In this document: positions 1 to 9,678 of the stretch, one piece after another
Layout: each line of letters starts with the position of its first letter
How positions within the stretch are numbered: the first letter of the stretch is position 1
Assembly: GCF_004122115.1 (NCBI RefSeq)
Contig: NZ_SBKP01000001.1
Location: forward strand, 401,975-465,974
Origin: Sphingobium fluviale
GTDB taxonomy: Bacteria; Pseudomonadota; Alphaproteobacteria; Sphingomonadales; Sphingomonadaceae
DNA: 64,000 nucleotides
Direction of reading: 5' to 3'
The notes under the pieces: model-generated
Seen by the model: the letters and a program-made list of their open reading frames with translations, nothing else
Databases searched by the model: none
What the model was told of the DNA's origin: nothing
Translations under genes and position numbers: made by a program

Positions 1-2012
1 ATACGCCCGGTGGAGGGCTTGATGTCCACCACCAGCTCGATCTTCTTGGCGGCGGTAGCCACAGCCCACCTGTCACGGCAGGCGGCGATGAAGGCTGACA
101 GATCAAGCGGCGCTCGCTCCATCGGCAATGTGCCTGCCTCGCCCTGCGTGAGGTCCAGCACGGTGTCTATGAGGCCAGAGAGCTTGGCGCTCGCCTCGAT
201 GATCGCCGCGACATACTCCTGCGCCGTATCCGGCAGCTCGCCCGCATAGCCCGCCTTCATCATCTCGGCAAAACCGCCGATGGAGGTGAGCGGCGTGCGC
301 AGGTCATAGCTCATATTGGCGAGGAAGGCGGTTTTCACCTTGTCCGCCTCGGCCAGTGCTTCATTCTGCTCGCGCAGCACATGCTCGATCCGGCGGCTGT
401 CGGTCACGTCCAGCATGGTGAACAGCGCATTGCCATCGGGCAGCGGGATTGCCGCGAAATCGAACGTGCGCCCGTCGGCAAAGCCGATGCGGCCATTGCG
501 CTGCTTGCGATCCACGGTGCAGGAGCGCATCAGCTCGCGCACCAGGCTGGCCTGCGGCGGGCGCTCAAGCCGGTTGGCGAGCGACGTCATGAAGTCGTCG
601 ATGCGCGGATGGGCGGCCAGCACTTCCTCCTCCACGCCCCAGATAGCGCGGAAGCGGTTGTTCCACAGGTGCAGGCGTCCATCGGCGGCGAACACGCCGC
701 TCCCCTCGAACAGGCTATCGAACGTCGCGGTGCGGACGCGCAGCAATGTGTCGCGCGCGCTGGAAAGCTGGATATGCTCCGTCCGGTCCTCGAACACCAG
801 CAACAACCCGCCATCGGGCATCGGCTGGGCGAATACGCGCAGATGCGTGCCATCGGCCAGCAGCCAGTTCTCTTCGCTCGCCTCCTGCGCCGTGAACCAC
901 CCCCGCCGTTCCGATCGCCACGCCGGGAAATCACGATGTTCAGGGATGCGCTCGCCCTCGCGCATACGGTCCAGCACCCGCTCGAACTCCGGCCGATCGA
1001 CCAGATGCTCTGGCTTCAGCGCAAACAGGCTGACGAACGCCTTGTTCCAGAACACCAGAGACTTGTCTGGCCCAAACTGCGCCACCGCCGCCGTAAGCCG
1101 GTCCAGCATGTCGCGTTGCGAGGCAACGGTGCGCGCCTGCTCGGTGCGCGCGCTCTCATAGTCTTGCTTGTCGATGGCATAGCCCGCCACGCCCGCGCGG
1201 CCCATCGGCACCTCGACCACCTGCATCATGCGCCGCTCGCCCCCCAGCGTCGCAGGCACCACGCGGGTGAGCACCTCGCCCTTGTCCAGCGCGATGCGCG
1301 CGGCTTCGGGCGGCGGCAAACCGTCAATCGTCTCGAACAGCTCGATCTGCTGGCCGATGACATCGGCTGCGCTCTGCGCTTCCACCGCACGGACATAGGC
1401 GCTGTTCACAAGGCTGAGCTTCAGGTCGGCAGTGCGGTGCCACATCGGCAAGGGCGCTGCCTCGATCAGGCCCGAAAGCGCCTCCAGCGCGTCATGCAGC
1501 AGCGCGCCCTCGCGCTCCAGCGTGGCGATTCGCGTCTGGCTCTCGGTCGCGTCGAACAACCACAGGATCGCGGCGCCGGGGTTGGCGAGATCCGGCCCGG
1601 CGGGCGCGCCTTTCACCAGCAGCGCGCGGCTCGACCCCCGCACCGTGACTGCACGGGAAAAGTTCTTGGCCCCGCGCTGGGCAGAGAGAATATCGTCAGA
1701 GAGCGCCGCGCTGTCCGCCACATCAAAGCATCCGCCCTCGCTCGTCAGCTCCGAGAGATAGGCGGGCACCGCAGGCAAACCGAGCCACCCCGCCAGCCGC
1801 GCAGGCGCCTCTATACGCCCATCGGGCCGGATCAGCATCGGGACGGCGGGGGCGGATTGCAACAGCGCGGCGAGCCGGTCCGCCTGCTCGCGCTGATGAT
1901 GCCCGCGCCGCCTCAGCTTGAGGCCCGTAACCAACACATAAACGGCAGCGGCCAGCCACAGCGCCATCAATGCGCCTGCCACCACCATCACCGTCGCTGA
2001 AACCTGCACCAT
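1..2012 (-). CDS. divL: DivL-like PAS sensor kinase with Tyr in place of the H-box His (3' end off window)
   Basis: The frame is open from an ATG at 2012 to the left edge, so the C-terminal ATPase domain is missing from view. The protein starts with one membrane segment (about residues 5-28), followed by several PAS-like regions and a HisKA dimerisation helix. The H-box reads ANMSYDLRTPL, with Tyr569 (codon 306-308) where ordinary kinases carry the phospho-accepting His. Tyr at this site is the hallmark of DivL, the alphaproteobacterial pseudokinase-like regulator that works with the CckA cell-cycle relay. The gene lies 144 bp downstream of ahcY on the same strand. The DivL identity is inferred from the Tyr-box and PAS layout; an unrelated degenerate kinase is the alternative. 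Confidence 0.8.
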   Translation of the reverse strand, partial: MVQVSATVMVVAGALMALWLAAAVYVLVTGLKLRRRGHHQREQADRLAALLQSAPAVPMLIRPDGRIEAPARLAGWLGLPAVPAYLSELTSEGGCFDVADSAALSDDILSAQRGAKNFSRAVTVRGSSRALLVKGAPAGPDLANPGAAILWLFDATESQTRIATLEREGALLHDALEALSGLIEAAPLPMWHRTADLKLSLVNSAYVRAVEAQSAADVIGQQIELFETIDGLPPPEAARIALDKGEVLTRVVPATLGGERRMMQVVEVPMGRAGVAGYAIDKQDYESARTEQARTVASQRDMLDRLTAAVAQFGPDKSLVFWNKAFVSLFALKPEHLVDRPEFERVLDRMREGERIPEHRDFPAWRSERRGWFTAQEASEENWLLADGTHLRVFAQPMPDGGLLLVFEDRTEHIQLSSARDTLLRVRTATFDSLFEGSGVFAADGRLHLWNNRFRAIWGVEEEVLAAHPRIDDFMTSLANRLERPPQASLVRELMRSCTVDRKQRNGRIGFADGRTFDFAAIPLPDGNALFTMLDVTDSRRIEHVLREQNEALAEADKVKTAFLANMSYDLRTPLTSIGGFAEMMKAGYAGELPDTAQEYVAAIIEASAKLSGLIDTVLDLTQGEAGTLPMERAPLDLSAFIAACRDRWAVATAAKKIELVVDIKPSTGR

Positions 2013-2070
2013 GCTGAGCGGACTAGCGCAAATGGAAAGGCGCGCAAAGCATCTGCTTCAAGCGGATACG

Positions 2071-2100
2071 AAAAAGGGGCGAGTGCAGCACCCGCCCCTT
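2071..2100 (-). terminator. Rho-independent terminator after ahcY
   Basis: On the minus strand an 8-bp stem (AAGGGGCG paired with CGCCCCTT) encloses a GTGC/GCAC inner stem and is followed by a T run. It lies between the ahcY stop and the kinase start, so the two genes are probably transcribed at least partly independently. Confidence 0.75.
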
Positions 2101-2110
2101 GTCTGGTTTG

Positions 2111-2143
2111 ATCCAAAACAGGCAGCTATGCTGCGTTTTGGAT
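2111..2143. repeat. Long hairpin just after the ahcY stop
   Basis: The arms ATCCAAAAC (2111-2119) and GTTTTGGAT (2135-2143) enclose a second stem, GCAGC/GCTGC, around a TAT loop. It begins 14 bases past the ahcY stop and precedes the T-tailed terminator. It may stabilise the 3' end of the ahcY message or act as a first pause site. Confidence 0.6.
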
Positions 2144-2156
2144 GGCCGCACGAAAC

Positions 2157-3560
<1,404 letters not shown>

Positions 3561-3591
3561 GGAATATTCTCCCTGAAATGCGTCAAACGGC

Positions 3592-3639
3592 GCGCACGGC
3601 AAAGTGCGCTGCGGCTGATCGCCCATTAGCAATCGCCGC
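3592..3639 (-). promoter_or_regulatory. Two stacked hairpins in the ahcY leader
   Basis: Read on the minus strand, the ahcY leader folds into hairpin 1 (3639-3611), where GCGGC-GATTGC pairs with GCGATC-A-GCCGC around a 6-base loop. Hairpin 2 (3609-3592) follows directly, with GCGCAC pairing GTGCGC around TTTGCC. They end about 30 bases before the GTG start. They do not match the SAH, SAM-II or SAM/SAH riboswitch cores as I know them. A TATATT box at 3660-3655 could be the -10 element. Confidence 0.45.
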
Positions 3640-3685
3640 CGTACCTATCAAGGCAATATAAAGTTTTCTTTAAGTAGGTGGCCGG

Positions 3686-4180
3686 TTAGTTGCCGGAAGC
3701 CATCGCGACAGTAGCGGAACAGCGCGCGATCGGAACCGGCGGCTTCGATCCGATCTCGTTCGCCAGCGTCACCAGACTTGCGCGCACGGCAGGTGCCTCG
3801 GCCGCAGTGCGGGCCAGCGCCGCAAAATCCTGGCACGCCATGCCGGTCATGCCGTTGCCATAGCTGTTGGCAATCTTGGTCATGAAGTCGTCATAGGCGC
3901 CAAGCGCCTTGGCCTTGCCCACAGACTTTGCGAATTCTGTTTGAATCTCGATATTGGCCGCAGCGAGAATTGGCCGCTTATCGACCACAAATTTATTATA
4001 GTCGGTGCTGAAATCCGTGCCTTTCATGCGGCACCGCAGAGTCGCCACCATCAGCATCATGTCCATATCGCGCAGTTGCGCGGCCTCATAGGCCGTGTCG
4101 CTCCAACAGTTCGCTGCTGCCTGAGCCTCGCCCGAAACAAGCGCCAGCCCTGCAGCCAGCATAGCAATCATAGATTTCAT
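3686..4180 (-). CDS. Secreted hypothetical protein
   Basis: The 164-residue protein has a clear signal peptide (MKSMIAMLAAGLALVSGEAQA, cleaved after AQA) and a mature part with four Cys residues, suggesting disulfides in the periplasm. I recognise no catalytic motif. It sits just upstream of ahcY on the same strand. Short secreted proteins of this kind are common in sphingomonads, but their function is unknown to me. The start at 4180 is the only one that gives an intact signal peptide. Confidence 0.75.
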   Translation of the reverse strand: MKSMIAMLAAGLALVSGEAQAAANCWSDTAYEAAQLRDMDMMLMVATLRCRMKGTDFSTDYNKFVVDKRPILAAANIEIQTEFAKSVGKAKALGAYDDFMTKIANSYGNGMTGMACQDFAALARTAAEAPAVRASLVTLANEIGSKPPVPIARCSATVAMASGN

Positions 4181-4330
4181 ATCTTCCCCGCTCTGACCGA
4201 CATGATGCAGATTGGCCCATAACGCCTGACCAGTGGCTGACTAAACACAGTAAACGCAATTTTCATCCGACGAAGTGGTGTCCATCCAAGACGAACGGAA
4301 ACGGCAATAATGCTCTTACAAGACACATGA

Positions 4331-4921
4331 TCATGCCTGCCCCATGGCCCCGCTAAGCAGCCTGCTATCCACCCCGCAGGCGGCATAACACTGATCCCAC
4401 CGCTGCCCCGGCGCGAGGCGGGCGAGGTCTGGCAAGACAGGTCCGCCAAGAAACCAGCCATGCGCGTGCATTTCATGCTCAAGCTGGCCTGCGCTCCAGC
4501 CGGAATAGCCCAGGGCGACGATATATCGCGATGGCCCCTCCCCCGCTGCAATCGCTTTCAGAATGTCCATAGAGCCGGAAAGATGCCAGTCATCGGCTAT
4601 GGCGAGGCTATCCTGCCCGCCCCAGTCTCCGCCATGGAGCACAAAGCCGCGCTGCGCCTCCACCGGCCCGCCGCGCATCACCGGCACATGCGCGAGATGC
4701 GCCGCATCAATGCCGAAGCCGGCCATCAGCTCGGCAACGCTCAGCCCCTCGATCGCATGGCCGACATCCAGCCCCATCGCGCCATGCTCGTCATGCACAC
4801 ACAGCGCGATAACGGCCCGGCTGAAATTGGGGTCAGCCATACCCGGCATAGCGAGCAGCATCCGCCCGCCATAGAAACGGGGGCTATTCGTGCTGGTGTC
4901 TTCATCCTGTGCGGCTGTCAT
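4331..4921 (-). CDS. YqgE/AlgH family protein (UPF0301)
   Basis: The 196-residue product has the UPF0301 pattern: an N-terminal GGRMLLAMPGMADPNFSRAV segment, a central VMRGGPVE stretch and the C-terminal YSGWSAGQLEHEM signature. Members are single-domain cytoplasmic proteins. AlgH affects alginate regulation in Pseudomonas, but the biochemical role is unresolved. It is transcribed divergently from the peroxiredoxin gene at 5058 across about 136 bp. Confidence 0.92.
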   Translation of the reverse strand: MTAAQDEDTSTNSPRFYGGRMLLAMPGMADPNFSRAVIALCVHDEHGAMGLDVGHAIEGLSVAELMAGFGIDAAHLAHVPVMRGGPVEAQRGFVLHGGDWGGQDSLAIADDWHLSGSMDILKAIAAGEGPSRYIVALGYSGWSAGQLEHEMHAHGWFLGGPVLPDLARLAPGQRWDQCYAACGVDSRLLSGAMGQA

Positions 4922-5057
4922 CTCATCATCCTAATCCCGCATCGCCAGCGCGCGCCAGCCCAAATTGCAAACAACCGGCGTATGAACGCTTGACTTGGCG
5001 CGATTATCCCCCACTTGAGCCATGCATTCACACCGTAAAAGCCGAGGAGTATTTCCC

Positions 5058-5540
5058 ATGACCATTGCCAAAGGCGACAAGATCCCCGCCGCAACCTTCA
5101 TCAAGATGACCGAAAACGGCCCGGAACCCGTTGAAACCAGCGCCTTCTTTGCAGGCCGCAAGGTTGCGCTGTTCTCTGTCCCCGGCGCGTTCACGCCGAC
5201 CTGCTCGGCCAAGCACCTCCCCGGCTTCGTTGAAAAGGCGGCAGAATTGAAGGCCAAGGGCGTAGACGAGATCGCCTGCACAGCCGTCAACGATGCGTTC
5301 GTCATGGGCGCATGGGGCAAGTCCGCCAGTGCCGACGGCAGCGTGACGATGCTGGCTGACGGCAACGGCGCATTTGCCAAGGCAGTTGGTCTGGAAATGG
5401 ACGGCAGCAAATTCGGCATGGGCACACGCGGCCAGCGCTTTTCGATGATCGTCAACGATGGCGTGGTCGAGGAGCTGAATGTCGAAGCGCCGGGCGAATT
5501 CAAGGTCTCCAGCGCCGAGCATATGCTGGGTCAGCTTTAA
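5058..5540 (+). CDS. Peroxiredoxin (Prx5 / hybrid Prx type)
   Basis: This thiol peroxidase reduces hydrogen peroxide and organic hydroperoxides. The 160-residue protein contains PGAFTPTCSAKHLPGF with the peroxidatic Cys at residue 49, and later the GTRGQRFSMIV strand typical of the Prx5/AhpE-like group. The ATG at 5058 follows GAGGAG and gives the family start MTIAKGDKIPAATF; an upstream start at 5022 adds an unconserved extension. No resolving Cys is evident, so it is probably a 1-Cys enzyme or depends on glutathione or glutaredoxin. Its stop overlaps the convergent hydrolase gene by 4 bp. Confidence 0.94.
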   Translation: MTIAKGDKIPAATFIKMTENGPEPVETSAFFAGRKVALFSVPGAFTPTCSAKHLPGFVEKAAELKAKGVDEIACTAVNDAFVMGAWGKSASADGSVTMLADGNGAFAKAVGLEMDGSKFGMGTRGQRFSMIVNDGVVEELNVEAPGEFKVSSAEHMLGQL

Positions 5541-6337
5541 CGTTCCAACAGATAATCCCGTATCGCCTGCCCCAGTTCGGGGCGGGCGATGCAGCTCATA
5601 TGGGTGCCCGGCACCTCGATATAGCGGCCATGCGCCAGCTGGCGCGCCAGTGCGGGCGCGCTGCCATTATCCTGATCCTCATCGCCACAGATAACGCCGA
5701 TAGGCACATCCGTCGCCACCAGCGCCGCAAGATCAACCTCGATCCCTGCGCACAGCAATAATCGCGCTGCCACCGCATCGATCTTCATCGTCTTCATGAA
5801 CATCACCGCCATGAAATGCGGATCGTCACGCGTCACGGTCTCGCGCTTGTCTATGGCATCGAGGAAGAATTGCCGCCGGCCGGACCATGCCGAAAGCCCC
5901 TCCTGCCCCATGCCCGCCAGAATGGCCCGGCGCGGGCGCAGCCCTTGCGCCAGCAACGCCGCAGTCGTGCGTGCGCCCAGAGAAAAGCCGCCGAGGTCGA
6001 AATCTTCCAGCCCCAGCGCCGCGATCAGCGCCTGTGCATCGCGCACCAGCACATTATGCGGATAGGCGGCCTCCTCGTGCGGCGCCGCGCTTTGCCCATG
6101 CGCGCGCAGGTCCGGCATGATGACGCGAAAACCCGCCTCCGCGAGGCAGGCCGCATGGCCATATTTGATCCAGTTGACCTCTGCGCTGGAGAACAGCCCA
6201 TGCAGCAACAGCAACGGCCGCGCGCCCGCATCCCCCACCTCGTGAACAGCCAGCGCCGCGCCATCGAAGCCGGGGAGCGTAGTGGTGTGGAGGTTACTCA
6301 GTTGCCCCTCCTGCAAGTGGCCGCACAAGCGGCTCAA
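5537..6337 (-). CDS. Alpha/beta-fold hydrolase
   Basis: The protein has an oxyanion-hole region LLLLHGLFSS, the nucleophile elbow GGFSLGART (Ser nucleophile), an acidic residue in VICGDEDQD and a C-terminal His in VPGTHMSC, making a complete Ser-Asp-His triad. Substrate is unknown. The reading begins at a TTG (6337) with an AGAGGA ribosome site 7 bases upstream and overlaps the 3' end of vapC by 44 bp; no ATG or GTG is available nearby. A start at the CTG around 6301 after CAGGAGGGG is an alternative. Co-transcription with vapBC is possible. Confidence 0.85.
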   Translation of the reverse strand: MSRLCGHLQEGQLSNLHTTTLPGFDGAALAVHEVGDAGARPLLLLHGLFSSAEVNWIKYGHAACLAEAGFRVIMPDLRAHGQSAAPHEEAAYPHNVLVRDAQALIAALGLEDFDLGGFSLGARTTAALLAQGLRPRRAILAGMGQEGLSAWSGRRQFFLDAIDKRETVTRDDPHFMAVMFMKTMKIDAVAARLLLCAGIEVDLAALVATDVPIGVICGDEDQDNGSAPALARQLAHGRYIEVPGTHMSCIARPELGQAIRDYLLER

Positions 6338-6710
6338 ACCGCGTTCCTCTGGCTTTCGCCAGAAAGCGTTGATCGGCGGTCACGAGAATATCGTCCTGAT
6401 TTTCCGCGAGGGCTAGGTAAAGGCAATCATATACAGGGTGCTTGAGCTCGCATGCGATCCTCAATGCATCGCTTGCAAGTGACTTTCCGTCTACCAAGAA
6501 TACCATGTCCGGGAGCCGCGCGATTTGCTCGATTGCACCCTCAGGGTCGTTCATTTCCCCCCGCGCGATACGCTTCCACAAAGCGTTACCCACCTCCATC
6601 ACCAGCCAGGAAGGCGCCTGTATATTGTCTTCGGCCAGCAGCGCGATTGCCTCGCTGCTGCCGTCCTCCGTCACCAACCATTTAAACGCGACGCTGGCAT
6701 CGACGATCAT
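6294..6710 (-). CDS. vapC: VapC-type PIN-domain toxin
   Basis: A PIN-domain ribonuclease of 138 residues. It starts MIVDASVAFKWLV, giving the first catalytic Asp of the PIN fold. The mid-region acidic residues and the DCLYLALAENQDDILVTAD stretch supply the remaining metal ligands. VapC toxins cleave RNA (often tRNA or rRNA) when freed from their antitoxin. Its start overlaps the antitoxin stop in an ATGA arrangement, as usual for translationally coupled toxin-antitoxin pairs. Its 3' end overlaps the start of the hydrolase gene. Confidence 0.93.
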   Translation of the reverse strand: MIVDASVAFKWLVTEDGSSEAIALLAEDNIQAPSWLVMEVGNALWKRIARGEMNDPEGAIEQIARLPDMVFLVDGKSLASDALRIACELKHPVYDCLYLALAENQDDILVTADQRFLAKARGTRFEPLVRPLAGGATE

Positions 6711-6955
6711 CTGTCGTCGCGATCCTCACGGATCAGCTTCCAACCTTCGGTCTGCGGAACGCCGGGAACCATAGCCTGCTTGCTCCAAGCCTGCATGGCA
6801 TGCGCCAATGCCACCTTTTCCTCGACAGTGAGCGAAGCTGCACGCTGCACTGCCTCGCGCGCCAAAGCTTCGACAGAGGTACCTTGAGCCTTGGCTCGAG
6901 ACTTCAGCCTCGCGATGGCGGCATCATCCAGTTGTCGGATCAAAATCTGTCCCAT
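6707..6955 (-). CDS. vapB: VapB/FitA-like ribbon-helix-helix antitoxin
   Basis: This 82-residue antitoxin has an N-terminal ribbon-helix-helix motif (GQILIRQLDDAAIARLKSRA followed by GTSVEALAREAV). A C-terminal tail ending EGWKLIREDRDDR would wrap the PIN toxin. FitA-type antitoxins bind DNA as dimers and repress their own operon. A perfect palindrome lies 8 bases upstream of the start (6964-6980). The pair sits directly downstream of asd. Confidence 0.9.
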   Translation of the reverse strand: MGQILIRQLDDAAIARLKSRAKAQGTSVEALAREAVQRAASLTVEEKVALAHAMQAWSKQAMVPGVPQTEGWKLIREDRDDR

Positions 6956-6963
6956 GTCGCCAT

Positions 6964-6980
6964 GCTATCATGATGATAGC
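6964..6980. promoter_or_regulatory. Operator palindrome of the vapBC operon
   Basis: The arms GCTATCAT and ATGATAGC form a perfect 8-bp inverted repeat about one central base, immediately upstream of the antitoxin start. Position and symmetry fit autoregulation by the ribbon-helix-helix antitoxin. Confidence 0.75.
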
Positions 6981-6998
6981 ACAGTGACAAGGTTTGCC

Positions 6999-8024
6999 TC
7001 ACCCCTTCTTGAGGTGCCTGCGCCCCAGCAGCTCCGCGATCTGCACCGCGTTCAGCGCTGCACCCTTGCGGAGGTTGTCAGACACGCACCACAGCACGAG
7101 GCCGTTGTCCACCGTCGGGTCCTCACGCACGCGGCTGACGAACGTGGCGTAATCGCCCACGCACTCAACCGGGGTCACGTATCCGCCGTTCTCGCGCTTG
7201 TCGACGAGCATGACGCCCGGCGCCTCGCGCAGGATCGACTGTGCTTTCTTCGCGCTGATCTCGTTCTCGAACTCGATGTTGATCGCTTCACTGTGGCCGA
7301 CAAACACCGGCACACGCACACAGGTGGCCGTCACCTTGATCTTGGAATCGAGGATCTTCTTGGTCTCGACCACCATCTTCCACTCTTCCTTGGTATAGCC
7401 ATCGTCCAGGAAGACATCGATATGCGGGATCACGTTGAAGGCGATCTGCTTGGTGAACTTCTTCGCTTCTGCGGGATCACCCACGAAGATGTTGCGCGAT
7501 TGCTCGAACAACTCGTCCATGCCTTCCTTGCCCGCACCGGAGACGGACTGATAGGTGGACACCACCACACGCTTGATCGTTGCGGCGTCATGCAGCGGCT
7601 TCAGCGCCACGACCATCTGCGCGGTTGAGCAATTGGGGTTGGCGATGATGTTGCGCGCCTTGTAGCCATCGATCGCGTCAGGATTCACTTCCGGCACGAT
7701 CAGCGGCACGTCAGGGTCCATGCGATAGAGCGAGCTGTTGTCGATCACGACGCATCCTGCCGCCGCCGCCTTGGGCGCATAGATCTGCGTCGGGCCGGAA
7801 CCCGCGGCAAACAGCGCCATATCCCAGCCGGCAAAGTCGAAATGCTCTATGTTCTTGACCTTGAGCTTTTTGCCCGTGTCGCCATATTCAATCTCCATGC
7901 CGGTAGAGCGCGGCGAAGCGACCGCAGCGATCTCGTCAGCGGGGAACTCCCGCTCGGCAAGGATGTTGAGCATTTCGCGGCCTACATTTCCGGTGGCCCC
8001 GACGACAACGACACGATACCCCAA
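6999..8024 (-). CDS. asd: Aspartate-semialdehyde dehydrogenase
   Basis: This enzyme makes aspartate semialdehyde from aspartyl phosphate with NADPH, feeding the lysine/diaminopimelate, threonine and methionine branches. The protein has the Rossmann start YRVVVVGATGNVGREML, the active-site Cys in NPNCSTAQMV and the substrate-binding GAGKEGMDEL region. It is 341 residues when started at the TTG at 8024, preceded by GGAG 8 bases upstream; this yields the family N-terminus MGYRVVVVGATG. An in-frame ATG at 8072 adds 16 unconserved residues and would start at the edge of a palindromic repeat, so I rejected it. Confidence 0.96.
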   Translation of the reverse strand: MGYRVVVVGATGNVGREMLNILAEREFPADEIAAVASPRSTGMEIEYGDTGKKLKVKNIEHFDFAGWDMALFAAGSGPTQIYAPKAAAAGCVVIDNSSLYRMDPDVPLIVPEVNPDAIDGYKARNIIANPNCSTAQMVVALKPLHDAATIKRVVVSTYQSVSGAGKEGMDELFEQSRNIFVGDPAEAKKFTKQIAFNVIPHIDVFLDDGYTKEEWKMVVETKKILDSKIKVTATCVRVPVFVGHSEAINIEFENEISAKKAQSILREAPGVMLVDKRENGGYVTPVECVGDYATFVSRVREDPTVDNGLVLWCVSDNLRKGAALNAVQIAELLGRRHLKKG

Positions 8025-8071
8025 TTTCCAAACTCCATTTCGGTCAGGATTGACACTCAAGCGCGCGCCCA

Positions 8072-8123
8072 TAGAGCATTTTCAGCAAAAGTGGAAACCG
8101 GTTTTGCGTCTGAAAATGCTCTA
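8072..8123. repeat. Palindromic intergenic repeat unit 1
   Basis: Perfect 14-bp arms TAGAGCATTTTCAG (8072-8085) and CTGAAAATGCTCTA (8110-8123) enclose GCAAAA...TTTTGC and an AACCGGTTTT core. Palindromes of this composition are scattered through many alphaproteobacterial genomes. It lies in the leader or promoter region of asd. Confidence 0.75.
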
Positions 8124-8137
8124 CTACTGAAAACCGG

Positions 8138-8185
8138 ACCATTTTCCGAGCCGATGACCGCTTTTCGGTCATCTTGAAAATGGTC
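8138..8185. repeat. Palindromic intergenic repeat unit 2
   Basis: The outer arms are GACCATTTTC (8138-8147) and GAAAATGGTC (8176-8185). The inner hairpin is GATGACCG (8153-8160), CTTTT loop, CGGTCATC (8166-8173). It has the same design as unit 1 but a different sequence, and the two sit 15 bp apart between the divergent asd and patatin genes. Confidence 0.7.
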
Positions 8186-8289
8186 TGGCCTATTGCGCCT
8201 GCGAAAGCAAAGGGGCTATATCGTTCATACAACAGCCAAAAGGCAGGGTCGCATCGTTACTGGGGGTGTATCGGGGGAAGCGCCAGACC

Positions 8290-9663
8290 ATGCGTCGTTC
8301 AGCTCTGCTTTTTTTCATGCTGCTTTTGCTCCCGGCCTGCGCAACGCGCGGTTCGCTCGATGTGTCCTGCACGGGCTTCACCGAAGCGGCGCCGGGCACC
8401 GTCGCATTCCGGCATCCGCTCCCGCTTTCACCGATCGAGCGGCAGATACGGGGGCTGGATGACAACCCCGGCCCGCTGGGTGACGGCCAGACCGAAAGCG
8501 GCCTCCTCACCCGCACCCTCTACGCCTATCAGAAGGCGGCGTTCCGGCAAAAGCTGCATGAGGCGGACCCGCTGAAGGACAACCCTGCTCTGGGCGAACC
8601 GGCCGTGCTGCTGCTCTCAGGCGGCGGGCAATGGGGCGCCTTTGGCGCAGGCTATCTCTCGCGCCTCGCCGAAAAAGGAGAGGTTCCGAATTTCTTCGTC
8701 ATCACTGGCGTATCGACGGGGAGCATGCAGGCCATGTTCGTTGGGTCAGACCATCCCGACAAATGGCAGTGGCTGAAGGCAGCCTACACAATCGACAAGG
8801 AGAGCAGGGTCGTGCGGCGCAACGCCAAGTGGCGCGCGCTGTTTACCGGATCGTTCGCGGGGCTGTCTCCCCTGCGCGGGCGGATAGAGGAAGCGCTGTG
8901 CGGCACGCCGGACTGCCCGGCAATCGAGGCATTGAGCCGGGCCGATCGCCAGATCCTCGTCGGCTATATCGAGGCACATTCAGGCGACTTCTTTTATTCC
9001 GATATCCACCAGATCGCGGCTGGCACTGCGCCCGGCAACGCCCGCGCCTGCATAGCGGGCACCGCCCTCGCCTCCTCAGCCATGCCGGTTACTTTCCAGC
9101 AGGTGCGGATCAACGGCCGCGCCTATTATGATGGCGGAGTGCGGCAATCCGTCTTCGCCAACTGGGCAGAGCAACTGGGGCGGGCCGTGCGCGCCTACGA
9201 AACGAAGCGCCCGCTGGAGAGCATCAACGATCTGCCCTTCTATGTTATCCGCAACGGGCCCACGGCGCTCTCCAACGACAATGGCGGGGCCGACACCTCG
9301 CCCGATGCCATCACCGCCGCGCAACGCGCACAGGCGATCGTCACCAACCAGCTTGAGGTCGGCTCCATAGCGGGTCTACGCCTGCAAAAACCCAGCGGCC
9401 CGATCCGTTTCGTCACTGCAGACGGATGGGAACGGCACGAATTTCTGCTGAGGGGACAGCCCGCCACCTGCAAAACGCTTTATGACAGCGCGAAGAAGAA
9501 AGGCCGGATCTTCGACCCCGATTTCATGGCCTGCCTGATGAACTATGGCCGCGCCCGCGCCGATCAGCCCTGGAAAGAGCTGATGCCGGTGAGCCAGGAC
9601 CGCAAAGAGAGCCTGCCACCTGTCCCGCCTTATGTGCCCCCGCCACCTGCCAACGACAACTGA
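8290..9663 (+). CDS. Patatin-like phospholipase lipoprotein
   Basis: A 457-residue lipoprotein with a signal peptide ending in the lipobox LLPAC, so it is anchored to the outer or inner membrane. The patatin fold is clear: oxyanion hole SGGGQWGAFG, nucleophile Ser142 in GVSTGS, and Asp281 in YYDGGVRQ, completing the Ser-Asp dyad. Expected activity is acyl hydrolysis of membrane lipids. The ATG at 8290 gives the intact lipoprotein signal; the upstream ATG at 8266 would mask it. The gene is divergent from asd across the palindromic repeats. Confidence 0.93.
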   Translation: MRRSALLFFMLLLLPACATRGSLDVSCTGFTEAAPGTVAFRHPLPLSPIERQIRGLDDNPGPLGDGQTESGLLTRTLYAYQKAAFRQKLHEADPLKDNPALGEPAVLLLSGGGQWGAFGAGYLSRLAEKGEVPNFFVITGVSTGSMQAMFVGSDHPDKWQWLKAAYTIDKESRVVRRNAKWRALFTGSFAGLSPLRGRIEEALCGTPDCPAIEALSRADRQILVGYIEAHSGDFFYSDIHQIAAGTAPGNARACIAGTALASSAMPVTFQQVRINGRAYYDGGVRQSVFANWAEQLGRAVRAYETKRPLESINDLPFYVIRNGPTALSNDNGGADTSPDAITAAQRAQAIVTNQLEVGSIAGLRLQKPSGPIRFVTADGWERHEFLLRGQPATCKTLYDSAKKKGRIFDPDFMACLMNYGRARADQPWKELMPVSQDRKESLPPVPPYVPPPPANDN

Positions 9664-9678
9664 GGGCGGCGAGCGCGG

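Noticed and set aside
381..2000. 539-residue frame on the plus strand
   Set aside because: It is antisense to the PAS kinase, rich in His, Arg and Gln as shadow frames of GC-rich genes are, and has no recognisable domain.
3561..3690. SAH or SAM riboswitch upstream of ahcY
   Set aside because: Hairpins are present, but I could not find the conserved core of the SAH, SAM-II, SAM-V or SAM/SAH classes.
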